DNA from: Paramesorhizobium salinisoli
Lineage (GTDB): Bacteria; Pseudomonadota; Alphaproteobacteria; Rhizobiales; Rhizobiaceae
Assembly (NCBI RefSeq): GCF_003335045.1
Contig: NZ_QOZG01000003.1
Coordinates: forward strand, 1-64,000
DNA: 64,000 nucleotides
Direction of reading: 5' to 3'
Made by a program: the position numbers and the translations under genes. Below are positions 18,316 to 27,559 of this stretch, in pieces; the first letter of the stretch is position 1, and each line of letters opens with the position of its first letter. Below the pieces are notes generated by a model that saw only the letters and a program-made list of their open reading frames with translations, did no database searches and was not told the origin of the DNA.

Positions 18316-20106
18316 TTACGCCGCCGCCCCCTTGCGCGGAAAGGGCGTGACATTGCTTGTGCTCTGCTCCTCTTCCGCGTCTTCGGCGAGCAGGCCGCCG
18401 GCGCGCAGCAGCCCGGCAAACCGGCCGTTCTGTGCGGCAAGCTGGTCGAACGTGCCGGACTCGATCAGATGGCCTTTGTCGAGGAACAAGACGAGGTCGG
18501 CGTTGCGCACGGTCGAGAGACGGTGGGCGATGATGAACGTCGTTCGGTTGTCGCTCAGTTCGTCTATCGCACGCTTCACCTGGGCTTCGGTCTCGACGTC
18601 CAGCGCGCTGGTCGCCTCGTCGAGAACCAGGATCGGGGCATTCTTGAGAACAGCCCGGGCGATTGCCAGGCGCTGTCTCTCGCCGCCCGAAAGCTGCGAT
18701 CCGCGTTCGCCGACGACCGTGTCGTAACCCGCACTCTTGGAGAGAATGAAGTCGTGCGCGGCGGCTGCACGAGCTGCAGCATGCACGTCCTCGTTTGAAG
18801 CCTCCTTCCGTCCGATGCGGATATTGTCCTCGATGGAGCGGTTGAACATGCCGGCATCCTGGAAAACCGTTGCAATCGAATGACGCAGCGAATGGCGGCT
18901 TATCGTGCGCGTATCCGCGCCGTCGATCAGGATGCGACCTGCCGCCGGGTCGTAGACACGCTGCAGGAGATTGACCAGCGTCGTCTTGCCGGCGCCCGTT
19001 GGGCCGACGATCGCAACAGTCTGGCCGGGTTTCGCTTCGAACGATACGTCATAAACGCCCTGACCTGAATTCGCGAACTCATAGGTCACATTGTCGAATA
19101 TGATGTGGCCGTCAACATGATCGAGCGTGCGGGCAGTAGCCGGCTCGTGGCGATCAGCGGTCGAGTCTTCCATTTCGAAGAATTCTTCCAGCTTGGCGCG
19201 GGCGGTCATCGTCTGGTTGACGAAATTGCTGATGAGGTCCAGACGGCCGATCATCAATTGGGCAAAGCCGATGAATGCGACCACTTGGCCGACCCGGAGC
19301 TCGCCCTTGGTAACGAGATAAGCGCCGAGAAGCAGGACGATGACCATGGAGATGGTCGAGGCCATGCGGTTGAGACCGCTGGCCAGCGCCCACCAGTTGA
19401 GAACCGGGTTCTGGGCCTGCTCGAGACGCGAGGTATATTCCTTGAGCGACCGGGCCTCGTCCGTGATGCGATTATAGCTCTGCAGCACGGCAATGTTGCT
19501 GATGGAGTCGCTCACATGCTCGAACACCTTGTGATGGTGACGCTCGACAGCGGCCTGACCGTCCTTGGTCTTGCGCATGACGAGCTGGCCGATCATCACA
19601 TAGATGACACCCAGGACGACCAGAACCAGCGACAGGCGCATATCCATTTGCATGGCGGTCGGTACGAGGACGACGAGTGCGACAACGGTTGATAGATGCT
19701 GGCGCAGGAATTCGAGCCAGAGGGTAAACAGCGAATCCGTGGCGCGTATCAGCGTATGCAGGGCATTGGACGTGCCGCGCTGGTGATGCCAGGCAAGCGG
19801 CATGGTGATGACGCGCTCGAAGGAATCGGAGAGCACGCCCAGCCGCCGCTTATGCGCCAGCCTGTCGGCGCCGCGCGATACAAGCACGATTGCGATGATG
19901 TTGAACACGCCGAGGCCCGCCCACATCGCGAGCGTCGGAAAGATTGCGCTTTTCTCGGAAATGGAATCGATCACGTTCCCGAACAGCATCGGCTCGGCAA
20001 CCGTTACCAGCGCAAGGACGATATTGGCTGCACATATCAGGATGGTCGCGCGCTTTTCGGCGCCCAGATATTGCAGTGATCTCCAGTAGATGTTCAGCAA
20101 AGACAA
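18316..20106 (-). CDS. ndvA: Cyclic beta-1,2-glucan ABC exporter (NdvA/ChvA/Cgt type)
   Basis: Inner-membrane ABC transporter that exports cyclic beta-1,2-glucan to the periplasm, needed for osmotic adaptation and host interaction in rhizobia, Agrobacterium and Brucella. The 596-residue product has an ABC transmembrane domain with about six helices (residues 15-300) and an ATPase domain: Walker A GPTGAGKTT (about 368), signature LSGGERQRLAIARA, Walker B PILVLDEATSALD, and H-loop AHRLS. The start is inferred as TTG: GGAG stands 9 nt upstream and the resulting MSLLNIYWRSLQYL matches the family N-terminus; an ATG 63 nt upstream adds a non-conserved leader. The divergent neighbour is rluC. The glucan synthase ndvB is not in the window. 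Confidence 0.92.
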   Translation of the reverse strand: MSLLNIYWRSLQYLGAEKRATILICAANIVLALVTVAEPMLFGNVIDSISEKSAIFPTLAMWAGLGVFNIIAIVLVSRGADRLAHKRRLGVLSDSFERVITMPLAWHHQRGTSNALHTLIRATDSLFTLWLEFLRQHLSTVVALVVLVPTAMQMDMRLSLVLVVLGVIYVMIGQLVMRKTKDGQAAVERHHHKVFEHVSDSISNIAVLQSYNRITDEARSLKEYTSRLEQAQNPVLNWWALASGLNRMASTISMVIVLLLGAYLVTKGELRVGQVVAFIGFAQLMIGRLDLISNFVNQTMTARAKLEEFFEMEDSTADRHEPATARTLDHVDGHIIFDNVTYEFANSGQGVYDVSFEAKPGQTVAIVGPTGAGKTTLVNLLQRVYDPAAGRILIDGADTRTISRHSLRHSIATVFQDAGMFNRSIEDNIRIGRKEASNEDVHAAARAAAAHDFILSKSAGYDTVVGERGSQLSGGERQRLAIARAVLKNAPILVLDEATSALDVETEAQVKRAIDELSDNRTTFIIAHRLSTVRNADLVLFLDKGHLIESGTFDQLAAQNGRFAGLLRAGGLLAEDAEEEQSTSNVTPFPRKGAAA

Positions 20107-20438
20107 TTTGCCACTCCAGTGGTTCGAAGATATGTCAGACGCAAGATGGTGTACTTGCGTGCGCTGCAATATCCATGCATTCAGGTAGTGGCGGATACGT
20201 GACTATTAAAACCATAATTTGCTACGCCCTGTAACTAGCCGTGATCAAAGAGCTTTTCCCTCCGAACCCCACACGTTGCATCAACGTTTTTCATATCGCG
20301 TGAGATGCCGTTTATGGGTTGATAAACGGGCGGTTTTCTCCCTCGGCAGCGCCTCCGATGTGTCTCTGCGAATTCTGGCTCGCAAGAAGCGCCGGCTGAT
20401 GGTAGAGCAGGGCCAATTCAAAACCAGGTTAAAAAAAT
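20107..20438. other. Divergent ndvA/rluC intergenic region
   Basis: A 332-nt gap between divergent genes. It holds a perfect 8-bp inverted repeat, CCGTTTAT (20308-20315) and ATAAACGG (20322-20329) around GGGTTG, followed by CGGTTTTCTCCC; this could be an operator or a weak attenuator before rluC. No promoter can be named with confidence. A long open frame across this gap runs into rluC in another frame and looks accidental. Confidence 0.4.
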
Positions 20439-21425
20439 ATGGCAGGTGTAGAGCAAAAAACGGTGGATGCAGGCGAGGCGGGCATGAGGCTCGACCGCTG
20501 GTTCAAGGCGCATTATCCCGGCCTCGGCTTCGGTCATCTCCAGAAGCTTCTGCGGTCAGGCCAGATTCGCGTCGATGGCGGCCGCGCCAAGGCCGACACC
20601 CGTGTCCAGCCCGGTCAGGCCATCCGCATTCCGCCGCTCGGCGTCGATGAGAAAGCCGCAGGGCCTCTGACCGGCCGCACCATTCGCGGGCAGGAAGATG
20701 CCGACGTGCTGGCGCAGATGCTGCTTTTTGAAAACGAAAAGGTCTATGTCTTCAACAAGCCTGCCGGTCTTGCCGTACAGGGCGGATCGGGCGTTGTGCG
20801 CCATGTCGATGATATGCTGGAAGCATGGCGCAACAAGAAAGGCGAGAAGCCCCGACTGGTGCACCGTCTCGACCGGGACACATCGGGCGTCCTTGTCGTG
20901 GCAAAAACGCGCGGCGCCGCCCAGGCGCTCACCAAGGCCTTCCGCGAGCGCGATACGAAGAAGACTTATTGGGCTCTGGTAAAAGGCGTCCCGCGCCACC
21001 GCGAGGACAAGATTTCCACCTGGCTTGTGAGGGAAGCGACACCTGACGGAGACAGGATGCGCATTTGCGAGCATGGCGAGCCGGACGCCGATCACGCCGT
21101 CTCCTATTACCGCGTCATCGAGACGGCCGGTGGCACTCTGACCTGGCTCGAGATGGAGCCTTATACGGGGCGCACGCATCAGTTGCGCGTTCATGCCGTC
21201 CATTTAGGCAATCCGATCATCGGCGATCCCAAATATTTCGACGCCGACCACAATTGGGAATTTCCTGGCGGCTTGCAGAAGCGCCTGCATCTCCATGCGC
21301 GGCGCATCCGCATTCCCAACCCGGGCGGCGGCGGGGTCATCGATGTGACCGCGCCACTGCCGCCGCATATGGTCCAGTCCTGGAATCTTCTCGGATTCAG
21401 CGAAACCCTGGCAGAGATGGAATAA
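20439..21425 (+). CDS. rluC: 23S rRNA pseudouridine synthase, RluC/RluD family
   Basis: Isomerises uridines to pseudouridine in 23S rRNA. The 328-residue product has an N-terminal S4 RNA-binding domain (GMRLDRWFKAHYPGLGFGHL through GQIRVDGGRAKADTRVQPGQ) and the catalytic motif HRLDRDTSGVLVVAKT with the active-site Asp. GRTHQLRVH and GDPKYF complete the RluA-family signature. RluC is more likely than RluD by length and context. A HAD phosphatase gene and the ATP12 gene follow closely on the same strand, an arrangement that suggests an operon. Confidence 0.9.
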   Translation: MAGVEQKTVDAGEAGMRLDRWFKAHYPGLGFGHLQKLLRSGQIRVDGGRAKADTRVQPGQAIRIPPLGVDEKAAGPLTGRTIRGQEDADVLAQMLLFENEKVYVFNKPAGLAVQGGSGVVRHVDDMLEAWRNKKGEKPRLVHRLDRDTSGVLVVAKTRGAAQALTKAFRERDTKKTYWALVKGVPRHREDKISTWLVREATPDGDRMRICEHGEPDADHAVSYYRVIETAGGTLTWLEMEPYTGRTHQLRVHAVHLGNPIIGDPKYFDADHNWEFPGGLQKRLHLHARRIRIPNPGGGGVIDVTAPLPPHMVQSWNLLGFSETLAEME

Positions 21426-21462
21426 TGGCTGCCGCCGTTTGACTATCGAAAGACGTTTGACG

Positions 21463-22134
21463 ATGAAGCTCGTTTTATTTGATTGCGACGGCACATTGGT
21501 CGATAGCGCCGGCGTCATCCATCGCTGCATGGCACGGACCTTCGCCGAAGCGGGCATCGCCGAGATCGATGAGGCGCAGACCCGCTCGATCATCGGCCTT
21601 TCGCTCGATCATGCGATCGCAAGGCTGCTGAAGTGCGATCTCGATGCAAACGTTGCGGCGTTGGCGCAGCGCTACAAGGATCATTTCATCTTGCTGCGCG
21701 GCGAGCCGGATTTTGCCGAGCCCGTCTTTCCCGGCATTCCCGAATTGGTGGTCGAATTGGCGCACCGCGACGACATAGTCATCGGCATGGTCACCGGAAA
21801 GTCGCGTCGCGGCGTGCGCAAGGTTCTGGAGATGCACGGGCTGAGCGAGTATTTCACGGTCGTGCGGACGGCGGATGATTGTCCGTCGAAGCCGCATCCG
21901 GCCATGGTGCTGGAGGCCTGCGCCGAAATGGGATTCGATCCCACCGAGGCTCTCGTCGTCGGCGACGCCATCTACGACATGGAAATGGCGCGGGCGGCCG
22001 GAGCGCTGGCCGTAGGGGTTTCATGGGGTTATCATACACCGGAGGCCTTGCGCGCAACGGGAGCGCACCACGTGCTCGATGTCCCGGCCGACCTGCTGAC
22101 GCTGCTTGAAAAGAGTGAGTTACTCGATGCGTGA
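21463..22134 (+). CDS. HAD-superfamily hydrolase, phosphoglycolate phosphatase-like
   Basis: A subfamily IA haloacid-dehalogenase-type phosphatase of 223 residues. Motif I is DCDGTLVD near residue 7 (both catalytic Asp present), motif II the Thr in VTGKSRRG, motif III the Lys in SKPHPAMV and motif IV GDAIYDMEMA. A helical cap domain lies between motifs I and II. The ATG chosen follows an in-frame TTG by 24 nt and starts directly with MKLVLFDCDG. Its 3' end overlaps the ATP12 start by 8 nt. Substrate is not predictable; Gph-like sugar phosphates or a damaged metabolite are likely. Confidence 0.85.
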   Translation: MKLVLFDCDGTLVDSAGVIHRCMARTFAEAGIAEIDEAQTRSIIGLSLDHAIARLLKCDLDANVAALAQRYKDHFILLRGEPDFAEPVFPGIPELVVELAHRDDIVIGMVTGKSRRGVRKVLEMHGLSEYFTVVRTADDCPSKPHPAMVLEACAEMGFDPTEALVVGDAIYDMEMARAAGALAVGVSWGYHTPEALRATGAHHVLDVPADLLTLLEKSELLDA

Positions 22135-22924
22135 TATTCTGAACGATCCCGAGAAGGCAGGAGGGCCGTCGGACCCCGATCCGGTACGGCGCGCGCAAAA
22201 TCAGATGAAAACCCCATTGCCGAAGCGTTTCTATCAGGCCGTCACTGTGGCGGAAGCTGAAGGCGGTGGCTACGGGATATATCTCGATGGAAAGCCGGTT
22301 CGCACGCCCGGGCGGCGCATTCTGGCCCTGCCAACCGCCGCCGCGGCCCAGATCGTCGCCAATGAGTTTGCCCGCCAGGTCGATGTCATCGATCCTTCCC
22401 GCATGCCTGCAACCCGTCTCGCCAATACGGCCATCGATGGCGTGGCGGACGATCCGCAGGCGGTGGCGGAGGACCTCCTGCGCTTTGCCGCCTCGGACAT
22501 GCTGTTCTACAGGGCTGAAGCGCCGGAAGCTCTGGTCAAGCGGCAGGCGGAGCGCTGGGATCCGCTGATCGACTGGGCTTCGTCCTCGCTCGGCGCGCAT
22601 TTCATTCTGGCTGAAGGCGTCATGCCTGTTTCCCAGCCGCGTGAGGCGCTGGCCGCGTTCGGTGTCCACGTCGGTGCCATTCGTGAGGCGGTCGCGTTGG
22701 CAGCACTTCACACCATGACGACCCTGACCGGCTCGGCCATTCTGGCGCTCGCCATCGCCAAGGGCGAAATCGGTGCGAGGGAAGGCTGGGAACTCGCCCA
22801 TATCGACGAGGACTGGACCAACGAGCAATGGGGGGAGGATGCGGAGGCCAAGGCGCGACGCAATTCCCGCGAGGAAGAGATGATGGCTGCTGCCGCGATG
22901 TTTGCCGCAACCTCATCATTTTGA
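22127..22924 (+). CDS. ATP12-family F1-ATPase assembly chaperone
   Basis: Bacterial homologue of mitochondrial ATP12 (ATPAF2), which chaperones the F1 alpha subunit during ATP synthase assembly. The 265-residue product has the family core: KRFYQAVTVAEAEGGGYGIY, LDGKPVRTPGRRILALPT, an EFARQVDVIDPSRMPATRLA segment, and DLLRFAASDMLFYRAE, ending with an acidic WELAHIDEDWTNEQWGED region. The start overlaps the preceding HAD gene by 8 nt; a TTG 21 nt upstream is an alternative. The gene is far from any atp operon in this window, as is usual in alphaproteobacteria. Confidence 0.9.
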   Translation: MRDILNDPEKAGGPSDPDPVRRAQNQMKTPLPKRFYQAVTVAEAEGGGYGIYLDGKPVRTPGRRILALPTAAAAQIVANEFARQVDVIDPSRMPATRLANTAIDGVADDPQAVAEDLLRFAASDMLFYRAEAPEALVKRQAERWDPLIDWASSSLGAHFILAEGVMPVSQPREALAAFGVHVGAIREAVALAALHTMTTLTGSAILALAIAKGEIGAREGWELAHIDEDWTNEQWGEDAEAKARRNSREEEMMAAAAMFAATSSF

Positions 22925-22987
22925 TGTCCTTATTCCGCCCCGTTTGATCGGTGATATCGCGACATATTCGAAGGAGGAATTTGTCCG

Positions 22988-23134
22988 ATGTCCCGTCTTT
23001 CCATTTGTCTGGCTTTGGCGTTTGTTGCGGCGCTGCTGATCGCGGCGGGACGCCCCGGCAACACGCCGCAGGACGGAACTTTGCTCACGAGAGCGCCCGC
23101 CGACCTCACGACAGGCTCGATTTCCAAGGATTAG
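22988..23134 (+). CDS. Small predicted membrane or secreted protein, 48 residues
   Basis: ATG preceded by GAAGGAGGAATTTGTCCG, one of the best ribosome-binding sites in the window. The 48-residue product begins MSRLSICLALAFVAALLIAA, a hydrophobic N-terminal segment of signal-peptide or signal-anchor type, followed by a polar tail ending TTGSISKD. I do not recognise a family. Its TAG stop is the first triplet of a dispersed palindrome (23132-23171), so insertion of that element may have set or trimmed the C-terminus. It may be co-transcribed with the ATP12 gene, which ends 63 nt upstream. Confidence 0.6.
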   Translation: MSRLSICLALAFVAALLIAAGRPGNTPQDGTLLTRAPADLTTGSISKD

Positions 23135-23181
23135 AGCGCCGCATCCAGTTGGATGCGCAAGGGACGCTCTAACTATTTGAA
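23132..23181 (-). repeat. Composite palindromic repeat, partial copy (copy 1 of 3)
   Basis: Nested inverted repeats: outer TAGAGCG/CGCTCTA, inner GCATCCA/TGGATGC with a 2-nt loop. Read on the minus strand it gives TTTCAAATAGTTAGAGCG, then TCCCTTGCGCATCC, AACTGGATGCGG and CGCTCTAA, which matches the second half of the elements at 24.2 and 51.3 kb. The first half (GCATAATTCC-type palindrome) is missing or decayed. Confidence 0.7.
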
Positions 23182-23227
23182 ACTCTAGGTAATTTTTTAA
23201 TTGTTGCCGAACCGCTGAAGTCAAATC

Positions 23228-24091
23228 TCAGATCGCTTTTCCAAGCCGTCCCGCCAGATCCTGGATGAACTGCCAGGCGACGCGGCCGGAACGGTTGCCG
23301 CGTGTGGTCGCCCATTCCAGCGCCTCGGCATGCAGTTTCGGTTTCTCTCGATCGAGGCCGAAATATTGCGCATAACCGTCAACCATCGCCAGATAATCGT
23401 CTTGGCTGCATTTGTGGAAACCAAGCCACAGGCCGAAACGGTCGGAGAGTGAAACCTTTTCTTCCACCGCCTCTGACGGATTGATGGCCGTCGAGCGTTC
23501 GTTTTCGATCATGTCGCGCGGCAGGAGATGACGGCGGTTTGACGTGGCGTAGAAGATCACATTCGACGGGCGGCCCTCCACGCCGCCTTCCAGCGCTGCC
23601 TTCAAGGATTTATAGGAAGTGTCGTCCTGGTCGAAGGAAAGATCGTCGCAGAACAGGATGAACCTATACGAAGCGTCCTTGATGCTGTTCATCAGCGCGG
23701 GCAGGCTGTTGATGTCCTCGCGGTGGATCTCGATCAGCTTCAGCGGCGGGCGGCCGGGCTTTTCCGCGTTGATGGCTGCCTGAGCCGCTTTCACCAGCGA
23801 TGACTTGCCCATGCCCCGCGCGCCCCAGAGAAGCACGTTGTTCGCCGGAAGCCCGTCGGCAAAGCGGCGGGTGTTGTCGAGCAGGATATCCCGGACATTG
23901 TCGACGCTCTGGATGAGCGAGATATCGACGCGATTGACCTTGGCCACGGGATCGAGCGCCAGCCGTGCCGGATCCCAGACGAAGCAGTCGGCAGCGGTCA
24001 GGTCGGCTGGTTGGGCGGCTGGCGGTGCGATCCGCTCGAGTACGGCGATCAGCTGGTCCAGCTTCTGCGACAGCATATCTTCAGTCGTCAT
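23228..24091 (-). CDS. DUF815-family P-loop ATPase
   Basis: Uncharacterised AAA-like ATPase conserved in proteobacteria. Walker A is in LLWGARGMGKSSLVKA and Walker B in RFILFCDDLSFD; a TSNRRHLLPRDM segment fits sensor 1/arginine-finger position. The C-terminus has GNRSGRVAWQFIQDLAGRLG. The start MTTEDMLSQKL (287 residues) is preferred because AGGG stands 6 nt upstream; another ATG 18 nt further up is possible. It is transcribed away from yajC; a complete palindromic repeat lies between the two. Function is unknown. Confidence 0.85.
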   Translation of the reverse strand: MTTEDMLSQKLDQLIAVLERIAPPAAQPADLTAADCFVWDPARLALDPVAKVNRVDISLIQSVDNVRDILLDNTRRFADGLPANNVLLWGARGMGKSSLVKAAQAAINAEKPGRPPLKLIEIHREDINSLPALMNSIKDASYRFILFCDDLSFDQDDTSYKSLKAALEGGVEGRPSNVIFYATSNRRHLLPRDMIENERSTAINPSEAVEEKVSLSDRFGLWLGFHKCSQDDYLAMVDGYAQYFGLDREKPKLHAEALEWATTRGNRSGRVAWQFIQDLAGRLGKAI

Positions 24092-24241
24092 CTCATACCC
24101 TTGCTTCATATCCCTGAAATATAGTGAGCCGGGGCCCGGCGCCGATGGCTTATCACGCGCTTGGGGGAGCGAAAAGTGTGCGGCGGTTTTTTGCCCGGTT
24201 GCTTTTGAGACGATAACCATTGTATTGCGCTGGATTAATGA

Positions 24242-24337
24242 GCGCGCTACGCGTCAATTTGGACGCGTAAACGATGCTTTGACATTTGGAACACTGCATA
24301 ATTCCTTAGATCGATGCCGATCTAAGGAATTATGCAG
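24242..24337 (-). repeat. Composite palindromic repeat, complete copy (copy 2 of 3), upstream of yajC
   Basis: Two hairpins. The larger is perfect over 20 bp: left arm 24294-24313, loop ATGC, right arm 24318-24337 (arms begin CTGCATAATTCC and end GGAATTATGCAG). The smaller pairs TACGCGTC with GACGCGTA around AATTTG (24248-24269). Read on the minus strand the order is large hairpin, then TGTTCCAAATGTCAAAGC, then small hairpin, the same layout as the copy at 51.3 kb. It ends 24 nt before the yajC ATG, so it is probably in the yajC leader. Confidence 0.8.
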
Positions 24338-24361
24338 TAGGATTACACGAGGAGTTTTCCC

Positions 24362-24700
24362 ATGTTCGTTACCCCGGCTTATGCACAGGTCCCAGGTGGC
24401 TCGCCGTTCGGCCCGGATGTTCTGATGAGCATTCTGCCCTTCATCCTGATCTTCGTGATCATGTACTTCCTGATCATTCGCCCGCAGCGCACGCAGATGA
24501 AAAAGCGCGAGGAAATGCTGAAGGGTATCCGTCGCGGCGACAGCATCGTGGCCGGCGGCATGCTCGCCAAGGTAACGAAGGTCATCGACGATCATGAACT
24601 CGAGGCCGAAATCGCCGAAGGCGTCAAGGTGCGCGTGCTGCGGACAATGGTGAGCGACGTGCGGGTTAAGGGCGAACCCGTCGCCGACAACAAGAAATAA
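24362..24700 (+). CDS. yajC: Sec translocase accessory subunit YajC
   Basis: Small single-pass inner-membrane protein of the SecDF-YajC complex. The 112-residue product has one transmembrane segment (about residues 20-40) followed by the diagnostic IIRPQRTQMKKREEMLKGIR and GDSIVAGGMLAKVTKV. GAGGAG stands upstream of the ATG. It lies 93 nt upstream of secDF. Confidence 0.96.
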   Translation: MFVTPAYAQVPGGSPFGPDVLMSILPFILIFVIMYFLIIRPQRTQMKKREEMLKGIRRGDSIVAGGMLAKVTKVIDDHELEAEIAEGVKVRVLRTMVSDVRVKGEPVADNKK

Positions 24701-24793
24701 GCAGGTTTCGTTCTTCCTGATTGTCTTGAATGGCGCATGCCGCATCCAGGTGAGATGATCTGACCGCGGCGTGGCCTGACTGATTGGCACCTG

Positions 24794-27052
24794 ATGCTCT
24801 ATTTCTCGCGCTGGAAGTCGGTTCTTATCTGGTTGTTCGTGGCGGCAGGCATCCTGTTGGCGCTCCCCAGCCTGTTGCCGCAAACACAGCTCGCGGCCTT
24901 GCCCGACTGGCTGCCGAAGCGTCAGGTGGCTCTGGGCCTTGATCTGGCTGGCGGATCGCGATTGCTCCTGCAATTGCCGGCCGAACAGATCGCCACGGCC
25001 GATGCGACGATCGCCGTGATGAAGCGGCGCCTGGCGGAGCTCGGCTATACGGATCCGCTCATCGAGAAGCAGGGCAGGGACCAGATCAGGGTCGAGGTCC
25101 CAGGTCTCTACGACGCCCAGCTCCTGAAGGATATCCTGAGCCTGGAGGGAAGTTTCTCCATCCATCTGGTTGATGAATCGATGCCGGTGGACCAGGCGAT
25201 CGCCGGCTCGCCGCCGGAGGGATCCGAAATCCTCTATTCCGCCGACGATCCGCCGGTCGGATACCTTGTTCTTCGCGACGAAATCATTTCCAGCAGGAAT
25301 ATCGTCGGCGCGGAGGCTGGGGTCGATACAGGCACGCAGGACGGCATCATCACGCTGACCCTTGATGCCGCCGGCAAGCAGCGTCTTGCCGAAGCCACGG
25401 CCGCCAATATCGGCAAGCCGATCGCGCTGGTGATCGATAATCAGGTGATCTCGGCACCAATCATCCGGGAGCAGATTGGCGAAGGCCAGCTCCAGATCTC
25501 GGGCGCATTCGACCTGCAGGCCGCCAGCAATCTTGCCGTGGTGCTGCGCGCGGGGGCGCTTCCTTCTTCCGTCACGGTTCTGGAAGAGCGCACCATCGGC
25601 TCCTCTCTCGGCGAAAACCAGGCCAGCACCGGCAGGATCGCGATCGTTATCGCGGCGCTCCTCGTCGCTGTTTTCATGGTGTTGTCCTATGGGCTCCTGG
25701 GGCTCATCGCGGATATCGCTCTGGTGGTCAATGTCGCGTTGATCGTGGCGGCGCTGGGTGTAATCGGCGAGCCGCTCGGCCTTGCCGGTATCGCTGGCAT
25801 CGTGCTCACCATCGGCATGGCGGTTGATTCCAACATATTGATCTATGAGCGCATCCGCGAGGACAGCCGCAACGGCGCCCCCGTGCAGCAGGCAATCGAA
25901 TCCGGCTTCTCACGCGCTCTTTCCACCATCATCGATGCCAATTTGACGACATTGATCGCCGCACTGGTTCTGTTCATTCTCGGCAGTGGTGCGGTGCAAG
26001 GTTTCGCGCTCACGGTCGCCATCGGTATTGTCACGACGCTCTTTACGACGTTCACCTTCACGCGTCTGATGATTTCGGAATGGTTCGGGGCGGCCAAGCC
26101 GACACGGGTTCCAGGACGGTTCCTGAAGCTGGTGCCGTCGCGCACAAACATCCCGTTCATGCGTCTGCGCGGCCTGACACTCGGCGTATCGACGCTGGCA
26201 AGCATTGCCGTCATCGCTCTCTTCGCCGTTTTCGGCATGAAATACGGCATCGATTTTCGCGGCGGAGCGCAGGTTGAGCTTCAGGCCCGGCAGGGAAACG
26301 CCGATCTGGCCGATATCGAAAACCGCCTGGCGGAGCTTAATATCAGCGACGCCAAAGTCGAACCGCTTTCACCCCGGTCGGTTATGATTACCGTCGGCAG
26401 CCAGGAAGGCGGCGAAGATGCGGAGCAGACGGTGGCCGTCAAACTGCGCGGCGAACTGGAGGATGATTACAGTTTCCAGCGCGTTGATGTGGTCGGACCA
26501 ACGGTCTCCTCGCAATTGTCCCGGGCGGGCACGATGGCGATCATCCTGTCGCTCCTGGCGATCTTCGCCTATGTCTGGCTGCGCTTTCAATGGCAGTTCG
26601 CGCTCGGCGCGGTTCTGGCGACGATCCATGACGTCATCCTTCTCGCCGGCGTCTTCATCGTGTTCGGGCTGGAATTCAACCTGTGGAGCATCGCCGCGAT
26701 CCTGACCGTGATAGGCTATTCGCTCAACGATACGGTTGTGATCTATGACCGCGTGCGCGAAAACCTGAAGCGGAACGATCTGGTGTCGAGAACCGCGCTG
26801 GTTGACACTTCGATCAACCAGACCCTGTCGCGCACCATCCTGACCTCGGTCGTGACACTGCTGGCGCTGATCGCTCTTTATGTCTTCGGCGGTGCCGACA
26901 TGCGGTCCTTCGCGCTGACGCTCGGCATCGGCATCGTTGTCGCAACCTATTCGTCCATCTTCATCGCCGGGCCGCTCCTGGTCGTTCTCGGCATGAAAAC
27001 CCGTGCGGGACCGCGCGGCGGCACGGCGCAGCCGGCCGCGCCGGAAATGTGA
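24794..27052 (+). CDS. secDF: Fused protein translocase subunits SecD and SecF
   Basis: Proton-driven accessory to the Sec translocon that pulls exported proteins across the membrane. The 752-residue product is a single SecD-SecF fusion: the SecD half (about 1-440) has [15 protein letters not shown] after TM1 and [17 protein letters not shown], and the SecF half (about 450-752) has [15 protein letters not shown] and [20 protein letters not shown]. Twelve transmembrane segments are expected. E. coli SecD plus SecF total about 940 residues; the P1 head of SecD looks shortened here. Fusions are common in alphaproteobacteria. It is followed after 3 nt by the NDUFAF3-like gene. Confidence 0.95.
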   Translation: MLYFSRWKSVLIWLFVAAGILLALPSLLPQTQLAALPDWLPKRQVALGLDLAGGSRLLLQLPAEQIATADATIAVMKRRLAELGYTDPLIEKQGRDQIRVEVPGLYDAQLLKDILSLEGSFSIHLVDESMPVDQAIAGSPPEGSEILYSADDPPVGYLVLRDEIISSRNIVGAEAGVDTGTQDGIITLTLDAAGKQRLAEATAANIGKPIALVIDNQVISAPIIREQIGEGQLQISGAFDLQAASNLAVVLRAGALPSSVTVLEERTIGSSLGENQASTGRIAIVIAALLVAVFMVLSYGLLGLIADIALVVNVALIVAALGVIGEPLGLAGIAGIVLTIGMAVDSNILIYERIREDSRNGAPVQQAIESGFSRALSTIIDANLTTLIAALVLFILGSGAVQGFALTVAIGIVTTLFTTFTFTRLMISEWFGAAKPTRVPGRFLKLVPSRTNIPFMRLRGLTLGVSTLASIAVIALFAVFGMKYGIDFRGGAQVELQARQGNADLADIENRLAELNISDAKVEPLSPRSVMITVGSQEGGEDAEQTVAVKLRGELEDDYSFQRVDVVGPTVSSQLSRAGTMAIILSLLAIFAYVWLRFQWQFALGAVLATIHDVILLAGVFIVFGLEFNLWSIAAILTVIGYSLNDTVVIYDRVRENLKRNDLVSRTALVDTSINQTLSRTILTSVVTLLALIALYVFGGADMRSFALTLGIGIVVATYSSIFIAGPLLVVLGMKTRAGPRGGTAQPAAPEM

Positions 27053-27055
27053 TCC

Positions 27056-27445
27056 ATGAACAAGGGCATTGAAATCCGCGACGCACACTTTCCCGGCCGC
27101 GCGCCCATCGACGCCTACGGCAATGGCGGGTTCCGGTTTGCCGACATGTCCCATCGCGGCTCCATCTTTTGCCTGCCGTCCGGCATCTATGGCTGGGAGC
27201 CGAAGACGCCGCCTTTGCTGGGCGTAGGCGATATCGACAGGATCATCGCGGAAGCCGACCAGATCGAAATCCTGCTGGTCGGGACAGGAACCGATCTGCG
27301 CCGGCTGCCTGAGGATCTGCGCGCCGTTCTGCGCGAATACAGTATTTCGGCCGATCCCATGAGCACGGGCGCAGCGGTGCGCACCTATAACGTATTGCTC
27401 GCCGAAGAACGGGCGGTTGCCGCGGTCCTGATCGCCGTCGATTAA
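27056..27445 (+). CDS. Mth938-domain protein, NDUFAF3-like complex I assembly factor
   Basis: A 129-residue protein of the DUF498/Mth938 family. The C-terminal half has IEILLVGTGTDLRRLPEDLR and the ending VRTYNVLLAEERAVAAVLIAVD, which match by eye the ending of human NDUFAF3 (VVGTG..., A-TFNFL, E-R-V-GAALI). NDUFAF3 is a complex I assembly factor in mitochondria. The gene starts 3 nt after secDF, so it is almost certainly co-transcribed with the membrane-insertion machinery, and the NDUFAF6-like gene follows. Bacterial function has to be inferred. Confidence 0.85.
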   Translation: MNKGIEIRDAHFPGRAPIDAYGNGGFRFADMSHRGSIFCLPSGIYGWEPKTPPLLGVGDIDRIIAEADQIEILLVGTGTDLRRLPEDLRAVLREYSISADPMSTGAAVRTYNVLLAEERAVAAVLIAVD

Positions 27446-27559
27446 AGCGTCGTGCGTTCAGGAAAGTTCGCGGTTTCTCCTGGTGAGGCAGAGACTGCTT
27501 TCAGAACAAAAACCGCTTCAAGACAGTTTACTGTAAGCTTTGCCGATGGATGTCCCCCG

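Noticed and set aside
20219-20650. 143-codon open frame upstream of and overlapping rluC
   Set aside because: It overlaps the start of rluC in another frame, has no ribosome-binding site and encodes a basic low-complexity stretch with no family resemblance.
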